Of a stretch of 64,000 nucleotides of DNA, positions 8,261-16,488 are shown piece by piece. The notes under the pieces were generated by a model. The model saw only the letters and a list, made by a program, of their open reading frames with translations. It ran no database searches and was not told the origin of the DNA. Each line of letters opens with the position of its first letter. The first letter of the stretch is position 1. This stretch comes from JAWXBR01 sp034440235. GTDB taxonomy: Bacteria; Bacteroidota; Ignavibacteria; Kapaibacteriales; Kapaibacteriaceae. The stretch covers positions 1 to 64,000 of the forward strand of contig JAWXBR010000013.1 in the NCBI GenBank assembly GCA_034440235.1. The letters run 5' to 3'. The translations under genes and the position numbers were made by a program.

Positions 8261-10015
8261 CTAAGACCGGTTACTCAGTGCACGGGCCACATTTTGTCCG
8301 TCCAGGGCCGCGCTCACAATGCCCCCTGCATAGCCAGCCCCCTCCCCACATGGGAATAGGCCTCTTATGGTAGGGTGCTGAAGGGTCTTTGGGTCGCGTG
8401 GGATCCGCACGGGCGAGCTTGTGCGCGACTCCACTGCTACAACGACGGCCTCTTCGGTGAGGTAGGAGCGCATCATTTCGCCGAATCGGCGGACTCCGAT
8501 TAGGAGCCTATCTGACACGCCTTGTGGCAGGATTGCTCGTATATCAACGCTTGCGTGGCCAGGTATGTACGATGTTTTTGGAAGTGTCGAGCTGACCTTG
8601 CCCGCTAGAAAATCGGTGAGGCGCTGGGCAGGAGCACGTTGCGATTGGTCGCCATTCGACTCAAACGCAGCTATTTCAGACGCGGCCTGGTACTCCATAG
8701 CAGCGAGAGGTCCGGCATGTGCATACCCCTGCCAGTCTTCTGGCTCGACTGCAACCACGGTTCCGGCATTTGCGAATGGAGAGTCGCGGCGCGACATCGA
8801 CATGCCGTTAATCACGATTTCGCCGGGGGATGTTGCCGAAGGGACCATAAGTCCACCCGGACACATGCAGAACGAAAACACACCACGGCCGTTCGCCTGA
8901 CAAACAAGCGAATACGACGCAGCAGGTAAATGCGCGTCTGTTGCCGACCCACTGTATTGCACTTCATCGATTAACGCTTGCGGATGTTCGATGCGCACAC
9001 CGAGGGCAAATGGTTTTGGCTCCACCAAAATTCCACGCTGCACACAAAGCCTAAAAATGTCTCGCGCCGAATGTCCCGTTGCCAGAATTACATTTTTCGC
9101 ACGCACCTCTTCGCCATTTGCAAGCACCACACCTTCAATCGCAGCTTCATCGTCAGCCGAAATAGGTACTGCATCTACCGAAATAGTTTTTGCGTCAGCC
9201 GAAATAGTTGTTGCGTCAGCCGAAATTGTTGCAGCGTCAGCCGAAATTGTTGCAGCGTCAGCCGAAATAGTTGCAGCGTCAGCCGAAATAGTTGTTGCGT
9301 CAGCCGAAATAGTTGTTGCTGCGTAGGTTGATGGTTGTCTCTTCCGCGTGATAATAAAATCGGTTACAAACGATTCGAAACGCACTTCGCCTCCGAAACG
9401 CAGAATTGTTTCGCGAATATCACGCACTACGGTCCACAACTTGTTCGACCCAATGTGTGGGTGTGCGTCTACCAGGATGTCGCGTGATGCGCCGTGTTCG
9501 ACAAGCAGCCGCAGCACCTTGTCTATCGAGCCCCTTTTATGCGAACGCGTGTAAAGTTTTCCGTCGCTGTACGTACCAGCACCACCTTCCCCAAAACAGT
9601 AGTTCGAATGCGGGTCTACAATGCCGAACTGCTGAATTGCACGCAGGTCTTTGCGTCGCGCTCGCGCGTCCTTGCCTCGCTCAATTACGATGGGCTTTAT
9701 GCCAAGCTCGATAAGCTCTAGTGCAGCAAAGTATCCGGCGGGTCCGGCACCAACAATAATGCACGCCGGCGCATTACTCACATCTCGAAATGCATCGAGT
9801 AAGGGGCTTGCAGAAGGGGGCTCTTCGTTTGCGTACACATCGACGACCAGTCGCACAACCGTGTATCGTGCACGGGCATCAATGCTGCGTCGAGCGACTT
9901 GTACGCTCGAAATGTCGTCGGCAGCAATACCCGACTCCATAGCCGCATGCTCGCGCACAGAAATTGGATCGGCAGCTTGCGCTGGAGTTAGGGCGAGGTC
10001 GACACGAACATGCAT
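8261..10015 (-). CDS. NAD(P)/FAD-dependent dehydrogenase with internal 21-bp repeats
   Basis: A 584-residue flavoprotein resembling the uncharacterised FAD-dependent dehydrogenases of COG2509. The N-terminal about 80 residues form a small domain. The dinucleotide-binding motif IIVGAGPAGYFAALEL then binds FAD, and CFGEGGAGTYSDGKLYTR and VILATGHSARD are family hallmarks. The C-terminus ends with a second flavin contact, GLFPCGEGAGYAGGI. Midway, between DFIITRKRQPS and EGVVLANGEEV, is an insert of eight seven-residue units of the form ATISADA, encoded by a 21-bp tandem repeat (9152-9319). The insert should form a surface loop and need not impair activity. Substrate is unknown. It is transcribed away from the MGMT-like gene at 10034. 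Confidence 0.9.
   Translation of the reverse strand: MHVRVDLALTPAQAADPISVREHAAMESGIAADDISSVQVARRSIDARARYTVVRLVVDVYANEEPPSASPLLDAFRDVSNAPACIIVGAGPAGYFAALELIELGIKPIVIERGKDARARRKDLRAIQQFGIVDPHSNYCFGEGGAGTYSDGKLYTRSHKRGSIDKVLRLLVEHGASRDILVDAHPHIGSNKLWTVVRDIRETILRFGGEVRFESFVTDFIITRKRQPSTYAATTISADATTISADAATISADAATISADAATISADATTISADAKTISVDAVPISADDEAAIEGVVLANGEEVRAKNVILATGHSARDIFRLCVQRGILVEPKPFALGVRIEHPQALIDEVQYSGSATDAHLPAASYSLVCQANGRGVFSFCMCPGGLMVPSATSPGEIVINGMSMSRRDSPFANAGTVVAVEPEDWQGYAHAGPLAAMEYQAASEIAAFESNGDQSQRAPAQRLTDFLAGKVSSTLPKTSYIPGHASVDIRAILPQGVSDRLLIGVRRFGEMMRSYLTEEAVVVAVESRTSSPVRIPRDPKTLQHPTIRGLFPCGEGAGYAGGIVSAALDGQNVARALSNRS
9152..9319. repeat. 21-bp in-frame tandem repeat, eight units
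   Basis: Eight head-to-tail 21-bp units begin (plus strand) GTCAGCCGAAAT. Unit 2 is the most diverged. Inside the 8261-10015 gene they encode a seven-residue repeat. The length is a multiple of three, so gain or loss of units keeps the frame. Confidence 0.95.
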
Positions 10016-10033
10016 AGCGCTAATTTACAGGCT

Positions 10034-10357
10034 ATGGACAAAGAAGACTTCTTCGAGCGTGTGTATGCAGTCGTGCGTCGTATCCCCTAGGGCAAGGTCA
10101 CGACGTACGGCGCAATTGCCGAACTGCTCGGCATGAAATCGTCAGCGCGGATGATCGGTTGGGCTCTGAACGGTGTGTCACTGCGCGACCGCACGGACAT
10201 ACCATGTCATCGTGTCGTAAATCGAAACGGAGATTTATCTGGCGCAATGCATTTCGAAACACCATTCGTTATGCGCGAACGCCTCGAAGCAGAACGCGTT
10301 GGTTTTGTGGGCGATCGGGTGGATTTAAGCGTACACTTATGGAAACCGATAGCGTGA
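10034..10357 (+). pseudogene. MGMT/alkyltransferase-like DNA-binding protein, amber-interrupted
   Basis: The frame from ATG 10034 gives a 107-codon protein of the O6-alkylguanine-DNA alkyltransferase C-terminal (Ogt/ATL) family: MDKEDFFERVYAVVRRIP, a stop, then GKVTTYGAIAELLG. It continues through the helix-turn-helix SARMIGWALNG and the active-site PCHRVV (the Cys is present), and ends VDLSVHLWKPIA. The TAG at 10088-10090 replaces the variable residue of the family motif IPxGKVTTYG. Everything else is intact, so a single recent nonsense change (for example from CAG or TGG) is the simplest reading. Restart at the ATG of 10133 would lose the first helices. The peptidase gene overlaps its 3' end by 19 bp. 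Confidence 0.85.
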
Positions 10358-11163
10358 AAGATTCAATTCAAAATATGATTCTGGACTTCTATTCACCGCG
10401 CCCGCATACAACCATTGATGTTGATGTAAAGAGCCTGGAAAGAGCAATAGCAGAACAGTTAACGAAGTATTGGGGTGGATACGTTGAATCGCGACGGTCA
10501 AGTGATAGCTCTACGATTGAACTTCGTGGTCTGCTTAAGAATGCCATTCAGCGCATTCAAACACCTGAATTTGAGACGGCAGACGTCCTCCTAGTCGTGC
10601 TCGACGATTGTGCATTAGTGAATGGCCATGCATTCGTTAAAAATGGAATTGGTATAGCCTTTTATGTACTCAAAGACGGATATAGCATTGCCTTTCATCG
10701 GGTGTTTGCGATGCATGAGATTATTCATGCAATTCACTACAAGCTTAATTCGACGTTTGCCTTCGACACCTCTGAGTGGCAACAGCAAACTTCGAGGCAG
10801 TTACTATGCGAGGGCATTGCGACGGTGTTCACTGCAATCGCTTTACGTATTAGTATGAAGGAGGCATTGTGGTCGGATGCGCTATCTCACGCGACTGTAG
10901 ATGGCTGGATGCTTGCATGTGAGAGTTCGAAAGGTGAACTCTGTCAGCAGGTGCTTGACAACTTCGATCTAAATGCGCCTTCGGGCCTTTTTCAGTTTGT
11001 ACCAGAAGCAGTGCCAATCGCGAATCGTAGCGGGTATTGGCTAGGCTCTCTCTTCATTTATGATCTACTCGACAAAGGTTGGTCTGCGCAAGAAATACTG
11101 CTTGCTCCGTACTCCGTTTTATCTGAGCAGCTTAGAGGATGGCTACTAGGAAATGCCGACTAG
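10339..11163 (+). CDS. predicted Zn-dependent peptidase (HExxH, DUF2268-like)
   Basis: The 274-residue protein carries HEIIH at 126-130 followed by AIHYK, and a downstream glutamate in CEGIA (Glu158). This is the gluzincin-like arrangement seen in DUF2268-type predicted Zn proteases. The flanking region FHRVFAMHEIIHAIHYKLN is otherwise hydrophobic-helical. There is no signal peptide, so it probably acts in the cytoplasm. I chose ATG 10339 (METDSVKDSIQ) because upstream codons in this frame only shadow the MGMT-like gene. The 19-bp overlap suggests translational coupling. It ends in a tandem TAG TAG. Substrate is unknown. Confidence 0.7.
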   Translation: METDSVKDSIQNMILDFYSPRPHTTIDVDVKSLERAIAEQLTKYWGGYVESRRSSDSSTIELRGLLKNAIQRIQTPEFETADVLLVVLDDCALVNGHAFVKNGIGIAFYVLKDGYSIAFHRVFAMHEIIHAIHYKLNSTFAFDTSEWQQQTSRQLLCEGIATVFTAIALRISMKEALWSDALSHATVDGWMLACESSKGELCQQVLDNFDLNAPSGLFQFVPEAVPIANRSGYWLGSLFIYDLLDKGWSAQEILLAPYSVLSEQLRGWLLGNAD

Positions 11164-11171
11164 TAGCAGAG

Positions 11172-12776
11172 CTACTTCTTAGCGAGCAACGCCGCAATTT
11201 TTTCTGCTGCAAAACGCCCCGTCTCGGCAGCCCCATTCATGTATCCGCGGTGGTCGTTGCTACAGTGTTCACCTGCGAAGAAGAGGTTGCCTTCGGGAAG
11301 GCATTCGCGGCCGTAGAAGTCGGTCCATTGGCCCGGACCGTAACTGGAGTAGCTGGCCTTGACAAACGGTTGGTGTGGCCAGTGAATGCGTTCGGTGCGA
11401 AGTTTTTTGGTGCTAGATACTAGTGGCCAAATGTTGCTAACATTTTTTAGTACCATGTTAACGGTTTCGTCCTTTGTCATGCCTCCGGTTAAGCGATTCA
11501 TGCTCCCACCGCTAAAGAACGTCATACCGCCTGCGGATACGCCTTGCATTCCTGTGTTGTCCCAAGCGACCTGCATTTGCATGTCGGAGTAGGCGAAGCC
11601 GCTGTCGGAAGTGTCTTGCCAGAACGGACGTTCGAAGCCGACGATGGTCTTGCCATTCTGTCCATAGCGCAGTTCATTAATCATCTTGCGACGCAACGGC
11701 GGCAGGTCGATGTCGATCTTCACCTCACGAAGTATCGTCCATGGCAATGCAAGTAGAAGAACGTCTGCTTCGACGTCAACTGACGTTGCATCCTTACGGA
11801 ACGAAAGCAGATAACGCGAACCACGCCTGCCAATGTGTTCGAGACGATGCCCCATGTGGATATGATTAAACACACCGGCTGTTAAGTGACCGCATATCTG
11901 TTCGTTGCCACCATGAATTTTGTAGCGTTCGTCGCTTGTACCATACTGGTGAAACATGCCGTCGCTGACATCAGAAGAAACGACTGTAAGGAAGTTCAAC
12001 GCACTTTGTTCTCCGAGCTCAAGTCCGTTCTCAGTTACGAATGCGACTTCGAGGAAGCTGCGGAGCCATCCGCTTATGCCGAGCGTTGTGAAATAGGCAT
12101 CGATGGACATTTGGTCGAAGGCTTGGGCTGGACTCTCCGCGAGGTTCTTGTAGGACGACGGCATACTCTGAAGATCGCGATCGAGTGCATCGAGTAACGG
12201 ACCAATCTCGCGCACCACATCGGCTTCGGTGTACCGACGTCCTTCGAACCAGTACACATCGTTAAAACGTGTTGCCTCGTCCGACGCAAAGTCGAGGAGC
12301 TCAAGTTTGAATTCTTTAACAAGAGCAAGCATGTCTGTGTGCGTCGAATCGATGAACTCTCCGCCCATCTCCGTCCACGAATTCGGAGCTATCAGATTCC
12401 GTGCTGTTAACATGCGTCCACCCGTACGTTGTGCAGCTTCATACACTTCGGCATTGATGCCTTGCTTCTTTAGAAGCCATGCGGCATGAAGTCCGCCAAC
12501 ACCTGCACCAACAACTACAACCTTTGCCTTTCGCGATTCGGGTACATCCGACGGACGTCCACACCCCGTAATCCACGACGGCACGATAAGGCCAGCACCA
12601 GCAAGCGCACCTGCTTTGAGAAAGCCGCGACGTGGTATCATTCCCAGTTCGCGCTGCTCTTCGAGCCCCTTGCCAGCTGCAAGCCCCGTACCTATTCCAA
12701 GCCCCTTGCCAGCTCGCTCGAGTGTTGCAGTTCGGACTGCTCGGCGCAGCATGGAGAATATCGGGGTTTTGGGCAT
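11172..12776 (-). CDS. Tat-exported flavin monoamine oxidase-family protein
   Basis: This 534-residue FAD amine oxidase is predicted to oxidise an amine or related substrate outside the cytoplasm. The Rossmann FAD motif is VVVVGAGVGGLHAAWLLKKQG, with an arginine-rich second motif RTGGRM and GEFIDS. The C-terminal FAD contact is GNLFFAGEHCSNDHRGYMNGAAETG. A twin-arginine signal (IPRRGFLKAGALAGAG, about 47-62) precedes a Cys in ITGCGRPS, so it may also be lipidated. The ATG at 12776 gives 45 extra residues before the Tat motif, with a duplicated GKGL segment. Long pre-Tat extensions occur in this family, but ATG 12641 (MIPRRGFL) is an alternative start. It converges with the peptidase gene at 11163. 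Confidence 0.88.
   Translation of the reverse strand: MPKTPIFSMLRRAVRTATLERAGKGLGIGTGLAAGKGLEEQRELGMIPRRGFLKAGALAGAGLIVPSWITGCGRPSDVPESRKAKVVVVGAGVGGLHAAWLLKKQGINAEVYEAAQRTGGRMLTARNLIAPNSWTEMGGEFIDSTHTDMLALVKEFKLELLDFASDEATRFNDVYWFEGRRYTEADVVREIGPLLDALDRDLQSMPSSYKNLAESPAQAFDQMSIDAYFTTLGISGWLRSFLEVAFVTENGLELGEQSALNFLTVVSSDVSDGMFHQYGTSDERYKIHGGNEQICGHLTAGVFNHIHMGHRLEHIGRRGSRYLLSFRKDATSVDVEADVLLLALPWTILREVKIDIDLPPLRRKMINELRYGQNGKTIVGFERPFWQDTSDSGFAYSDMQMQVAWDNTGMQGVSAGGMTFFSGGSMNRLTGGMTKDETVNMVLKNVSNIWPLVSSTKKLRTERIHWPHQPFVKASYSSYGPGQWTDFYGRECLPEGNLFFAGEHCSNDHRGYMNGAAETGRFAAEKIAALLAKK
12664..12714. repeat. 15-bp direct repeat in the amine oxidase leader
   Basis: AGCCCCTTGCCAGCT occurs at 12664-12678 and 12700-12714, 36 bases (12 codons) apart and in frame. 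It encodes the repeated GKGL segments before the Tat signal. Both copies contain the over-represented octamer AGCCCCTT. Confidence 0.8.
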
Positions 12777-12808
12777 TTGGCAAATCTATTATGAACGATC
12801 GTCAACAC

Positions 12809-12922
12809 CTACTGACGAAGGATTTTGACACCTGCGGAAGATCTTGCTACTTACAAAGGATCTTCATAATTGCAGGCGATCTTTCTACTTACGAAGGATC
12901 TTGAAGACCGTGCGTCTGTTTC
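12809..12922. repeat. 38-bp tandem repeat spanning the vWA-OmpA stop codon
   Basis: There are three 38-bp units, at 12809-12846, 12847-12884 and 12885-12922. The last is the 3' end of the vWA-OmpA gene including its TAG. The other two lie downstream of the stop and keep the same TAG position. By eye the outer two units match at about 27 of 38 positions. Confidence 0.85.
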
Positions 12923-14297
12923 GCGCGCGGTTTTCCTCGGTGTCGTTTGGCGCCACTGGCATAGAAAAGCCGAAGGCTCGAGTGCGGAGCGAGGATGTGC
13001 CAATGTTTCGGGCGATGAGAGCGTCGCGGACGGCTTCAGCGCGGGCAGTTGAGAGATTTATGTTGAATGCTTCGTCGCCAATATTATCGGTATGGCCCTG
13101 CACTTCGAGCACAATGCGCGGGTTTCGCGTCATAGCATCTGCTATTTCATCGATGATGTGGAATGAAGAGGTGTCGATGACTGAGCTGTTGTATGCGAAG
13201 AGAATCGGCCGAGTGAATTCTGTTGTGCGGAAGTTGGTATCGATTGGATTTTTCTCGTATTGCCCGCGCGCTACGAGCGTGTCACGTCCGGGCACATTCA
13301 CAGTCACATCCACTACGTGCAGTCCGTTGTACTGTGGCGGCACATAACGCACCAGATAGTAATTGCGCAGGCTGCGATAGATGTCAACAAAAATCTGTTT
13401 GAGATCCTGTTTCGAGTACGCACGATAATACTTGCCGCCGGTGTAAAGCGACAACGCTTGCAACGTCTCGTCGTTTGCGTAGCCGAAGCCTATGCAATAC
13501 ACCGAGACATTGTTTTTCACGCCATACTCGATGATGTCCTGAACTTTCAACTGCGAAGAATTTTCATCGCCATCAGCAAACACAATAGCAACCTTGGGCT
13601 CACTAATCGGGACACTATCGAGCGTATGTAGTGACTTCATTATCCCGTCCATCGACGCCGAAAAAAGTCCCTGCGTCCGCTTCGAATAATCCCGATAGCT
13701 GCGCAGGATGTCATTGCCTGACCGCGACAGCGGCGATACGACCGTTGCTTCTTTGTGAAAGCCAGTAATTGAAATCAAATCGCAATCGCGCTTCATGCCA
13801 ACGAACAGTTCGGTGCCGGCTTCGATTGCATCCTTTACAGGCTTCATCGAACCTGAGTAATCGAGCGCAAGAGCTATGTATGTTGGAATTGAGTCCTGTT
13901 CGCTGAACTCACGGACAGTAAATTTTTCTACTACTGCATTTTTCCTAAAACGTCCAGTGCCCAGATGTTCCTCGAGTCGCGTGAAGTAATTGGGTGCTCC
14001 TGCTTTCACATAGGGCTGTGCCATGTGCGTAACGATGTTGCCCGTCGAGTCGAGTACACGTACAAACATTCGAATCGAATCCGGGTACGAATAATGTTCA
14101 AGTTTCCACACGTCAACCATCAACTTCTTAATGTCAACAGAGTCGATGTGCCGTGTCTGCGTAAACCGAAACTCTGTCTTACGTTCGGTGCTATCGCGTA
14201 GGTCGAACTCCTGACCCAGTTTGTGACTACTCTTGCATGAAAGCAAAAGAGTCAGACACAATGCAAGACATAAGGGCAAGGGGCTAAGAGGGGGCAT
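12885..14297 (-). CDS. vWA-domain / OmpA-family lipoprotein
   Basis: A 470-residue envelope protein. MPPLSPLPLCLALCLTLLLSC ends in a lipobox with Cys21. A von Willebrand A domain follows, with the metal-site motif ALDYSGSM and a later IVFADGDENSS. It probably binds another protein or divalent metal. The C-terminal about 115 residues are an OmpA domain (ILFAYNSSVID ... EVQGHTDNIGDEAFNINLSTARAEAV) that should hold peptidoglycan. I use ATG 14297, which gives a lipoprotein signal. A longer in-frame reading to 14456 only overlaps the O-methyltransferase gene. The start is two bases after that gene's TGA, so the two are coupled. The last codons and stop are tandemly duplicated downstream. Confidence 0.9.
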   Translation of the reverse strand: MPPLSPLPLCLALCLTLLLSCKSSHKLGQEFDLRDSTERKTEFRFTQTRHIDSVDIKKLMVDVWKLEHYSYPDSIRMFVRVLDSTGNIVTHMAQPYVKAGAPNYFTRLEEHLGTGRFRKNAVVEKFTVREFSEQDSIPTYIALALDYSGSMKPVKDAIEAGTELFVGMKRDCDLISITGFHKEATVVSPLSRSGNDILRSYRDYSKRTQGLFSASMDGIMKSLHTLDSVPISEPKVAIVFADGDENSSQLKVQDIIEYGVKNNVSVYCIGFGYANDETLQALSLYTGGKYYRAYSKQDLKQIFVDIYRSLRNYYLVRYVPPQYNGLHVVDVTVNVPGRDTLVARGQYEKNPIDTNFRTTEFTRPILFAYNSSVIDTSSFHIIDEIADAMTRNPRIVLEVQGHTDNIGDEAFNINLSTARAEAVRDALIARNIGTSSLRTRAFGFSMPVAPNDTEENRARNRRTVFKILRK

Positions 14298-14299
14298 GC

Positions 14300-14965
14300 T
14301 CAGTCGCGGAGTTTGATGCCGATAACCATTCCATCGCCAAGTGGCACGAGAGTACTCTGCAGTTGCGGGTGTGTACTCATGCGTTCGTTGAACTCGCGAA
14401 TGGCAATTACGTTTTGTGGCTCGAAATCTGGGTCGGGGTCGGCTACGTGACCCCATGCAAGTGCGTTGTCGCCGATGATAAGGCCACCAACACGTAGCAT
14501 AGGAAGAACCAGTTCGAGGTACCTGAGGTAATTGATCTTGTCGGCATCAATGAATACAGCGTCGAGGCGTGGTTCCTGTTTTAATGTCGCAATCGACAGT
14601 AAGGCCGGACCATGCACCACGCGGATGACGCCACCAAGTCCGGCTTCGTGTGCCTTGCGTGTAATAAACGCAGCGAAGCCAGCATCGAGTTCGCAAGCAA
14701 TAAGCTCGCCGTCAGGAGGCAGTGCCCGTGCCATTGCAATGGCAGAGTATCCGGCTAATGAGCCTATCTCAAGAACACGTTTTGCTCCAATAGACCTGAG
14801 CAACACCTGCAGGAAAGCAGTCTGTTCGGGAGCAATCGAAATTGGCGGTATGCCCTCGGAGAGTGATTCCTCTACGAGCTTGCGTAAGAATTCATCTTCA
14901 GCAGAAAAATTCTCGACGATGTATTGATTGAGTTTTTCGGTGAGGTGCGTTGACGAAGTGGCCAT
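14300..14965 (-). CDS. class I SAM-dependent O-methyltransferase
   Basis: This 221-residue enzyme belongs to the catechol/caffeoyl-CoA O-methyltransferase group (Methyltransf_3). The SAM-binding motif VLEIGSLAGYSAIAMARALP, the acidic ribose contact ELDAG, and the metal/substrate motif DAVFIDADKINYLRYLELVLPML with GGLIIGDNALAWG are all present. It is cytoplasmic. Its natural acceptor cannot be told from sequence. It lies between mlaD and the vWA-OmpA lipoprotein gene on the same strand. Its start codon lies inside a 37-bp tandem duplication, so an imperfect copy of its translation-start region sits just upstream. Confidence 0.92.
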   Translation of the reverse strand: MATSSTHLTEKLNQYIVENFSAEDEFLRKLVEESLSEGIPPISIAPEQTAFLQVLLRSIGAKRVLEIGSLAGYSAIAMARALPPDGELIACELDAGFAAFITRKAHEAGLGGVIRVVHGPALLSIATLKQEPRLDAVFIDADKINYLRYLELVLPMLRVGGLIIGDNALAWGHVADPDPDFEPQNVIAIREFNERMSTHPQLQSTLVPLGDGMVIGIKLRD

Positions 14966-15036
14966 GATGCCTTAATGGTGAGCAGTGTTACGACACTGAC
15001 ATGGTTCTTTACTGGTGAGCAGTGTTACGGCCTAAC
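14963..15036. repeat. 37-bp tandem duplication over the O-methyltransferase start
   Basis: There are two 37-bp units, at 14963-14999 and 15000-15036. Unit 1 contains the start codon of the O-methyltransferase, and unit 2 has the matching CAT and ends over the mlaD stop. The core GGTGAGCAGTGTTACG is identical in both. About 27 of 37 positions match by eye. Confidence 0.85.
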
Positions 15037-15976
15037 GCCACCCAATTCCAACGTTTACGTTTACACCACCCTTGTCAACAGCACGAATGAACCTATCGAG
15101 TCCAACCATGGTTGAGTCGAGGCGACGATAAAATGCTTCGTCGTAAATCAGGCCATGCACCAGCCCCTTACCATCCTTGATTTCACTGACGACTGCGTTG
15201 AGTCTGCTAATAAGTGTATCGGCTTTAATGATAGCGCCATCGGCTTTTGAAAGCGTACCGTCGACTTTCTTTACTGTTTGCGTAAGGCTGTCTAGCAGTA
15301 ATGAAAGCTTTGGCTCATTCTTAGCAACAGCTTCTCGAATCTCATCGATGAGCGAGCGTGTGTTGCGTATTGCCATTTGAATTTCATTGCGGTTATTATG
15401 CACGATGTCGCGCATGTCGCCGATAAGCACAGCACCGTTATCCGTCATCGACCGAATGTCCTGCATCACCTTGCCATCTGCAAGCAGTGCATTAATTGAT
15501 GCAGTAATTGAGTCCAAGCGCAAAAGTAGATTCTTAGCTGGCTCGCTTACATCGCCGAGCAGCGTTACTAGTTGCGGGATGTCGGCCGCAGCCTTACCGG
15601 GCATCTCTCTATTAATGTCGAACAGCCCTGCTTCCTTGCCGGACGAAATCTCAACCTTCTTACCGCCGGTAATCTCGAGCATTGTAACGAGTGCAGATGC
15701 ATCGGGATGGAGATCGTCGGCACCGTCGAGCTCCGCCCTGACGAGGACGGAGCCGCTGTCGGTGTGAACGTCTAAGACTGCGCCTCTGCGCACGCCATCG
15801 ATTACGACCGGAGATCCAGTTTCTACGCCTCCGGAATTCTCCATTCGAATTTTTACAATCTTGGTTGTAACGCTGAAGCTTATGCCCTTGCCGAGCATGA
15901 TGCCACCAATCAGTAGCACAATGCCAACAATGCTTACAAGACCAACTTTTATTTCAGTGCTGCGGGATACTTCCAC
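15032..15976 (-). CDS. MlaD family (MCE-domain) lipid-transport protein
   Basis: This 314-residue inner-membrane-anchored substrate-binding subunit is of the MCE type, used in phospholipid or lipid transport across the periplasm. One N-terminal membrane helix (VGLVSIVGIVLLIGGIMLG) is followed by the MCE domain, with VKIRMENSGGVETGSPVVIDGVRRGAV typical of its first strands. The rest (about 125-300) is long helical repeats (NALLADGKVMQDIRSMTDNGAVL, DGTLSKADGAIIKADTLISRL). Its permease (MlaE) and ATPase (MlaF) are not in this window. It starts nine bases after the ssb stop, so the two are probably co-transcribed. Confidence 0.9.
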   Translation of the reverse strand: MEVSRSTEIKVGLVSIVGIVLLIGGIMLGKGISFSVTTKIVKIRMENSGGVETGSPVVIDGVRRGAVLDVHTDSGSVLVRAELDGADDLHPDASALVTMLEITGGKKVEISSGKEAGLFDINREMPGKAAADIPQLVTLLGDVSEPAKNLLLRLDSITASINALLADGKVMQDIRSMTDNGAVLIGDMRDIVHNNRNEIQMAIRNTRSLIDEIREAVAKNEPKLSLLLDSLTQTVKKVDGTLSKADGAIIKADTLISRLNAVVSEIKDGKGLVHGLIYDEAFYRRLDSTMVGLDRFIRAVDKGGVNVNVGIGWR

Positions 15977-15985
15977 GTTGTGCGA

Positions 15986-16417
15986 TCAAAAAGGGATTTC
16001 GTCGGAGGGGCCGTGATCTGGTGTATTGGATGCTGACGTTGTGGCGGTCTCATGTTCTCCGTTACCCGAAGGATGATCGTTCCGCTTTGCGTCGAGTAAC
16101 AACAGATTTTCTGCGACGATTTCGGTGATGTAGCGTTTGTTGCCTTCACGGTCTTCGAATGTTCGACTCTGAATTTTTCCCTCGATGTAAACGCGTGAGC
16201 CGCGCTTTAAGAGCTTTTCGACAATATCAGCAAGTCCGCGCCAGGCTATGATGGTATGCCAGTCAGTATGTTCCTGGACGGCGCCATCTTTGTCCTTCCA
16301 GGTCTCGGACGTAGCGAGCCGGAACTGTGTGACCTTCACCCCGCTAGGCGTGAAGTTTACTTCGGGATCTTTCCCGACGTTGCCAATAAGCATGACTTTG
16401 TTGAGGGTGCGGGACAT
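15986..16417 (-). CDS. ssb: single-stranded DNA-binding protein
   Basis: This 143-residue OB-fold protein coats single-stranded DNA during replication and repair. LNKVMLIGNVGKDPEVNFTPSG and FRLATSETWKDKDG are the classic N-terminal strands, and GSRVYIEGKIQSRTFEDREGNKRY completes the OB fold at about residue 105. A disordered linker leads to the acidic tip SDEIPF, the docking tail for replication and repair partners. It heads the minus-strand group with mlaD and diverges from the cyclase gene at 16489. The 70-bp space between them should hold both promoters. Confidence 0.97.
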   Translation of the reverse strand: MSRTLNKVMLIGNVGKDPEVNFTPSGVKVTQFRLATSETWKDKDGAVQEHTDWHTIIAWRGLADIVEKLLKRGSRVYIEGKIQSRTFEDREGNKRYITEIVAENLLLLDAKRNDHPSGNGEHETATTSASNTPDHGPSDEIPF

Positions 16418-16488
16418 TTTTCACCTCTCGAATAAACGTTGTGTGAACGAAAATAGGTAATTGAGCTAGTAGGTCACCATATTGCGTT

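Noticed and set aside
3511..9319. CRISPR arrays at the repeat tracts
   Set aside because: Units are directly adjacent with no spacers, and no cas genes are present.
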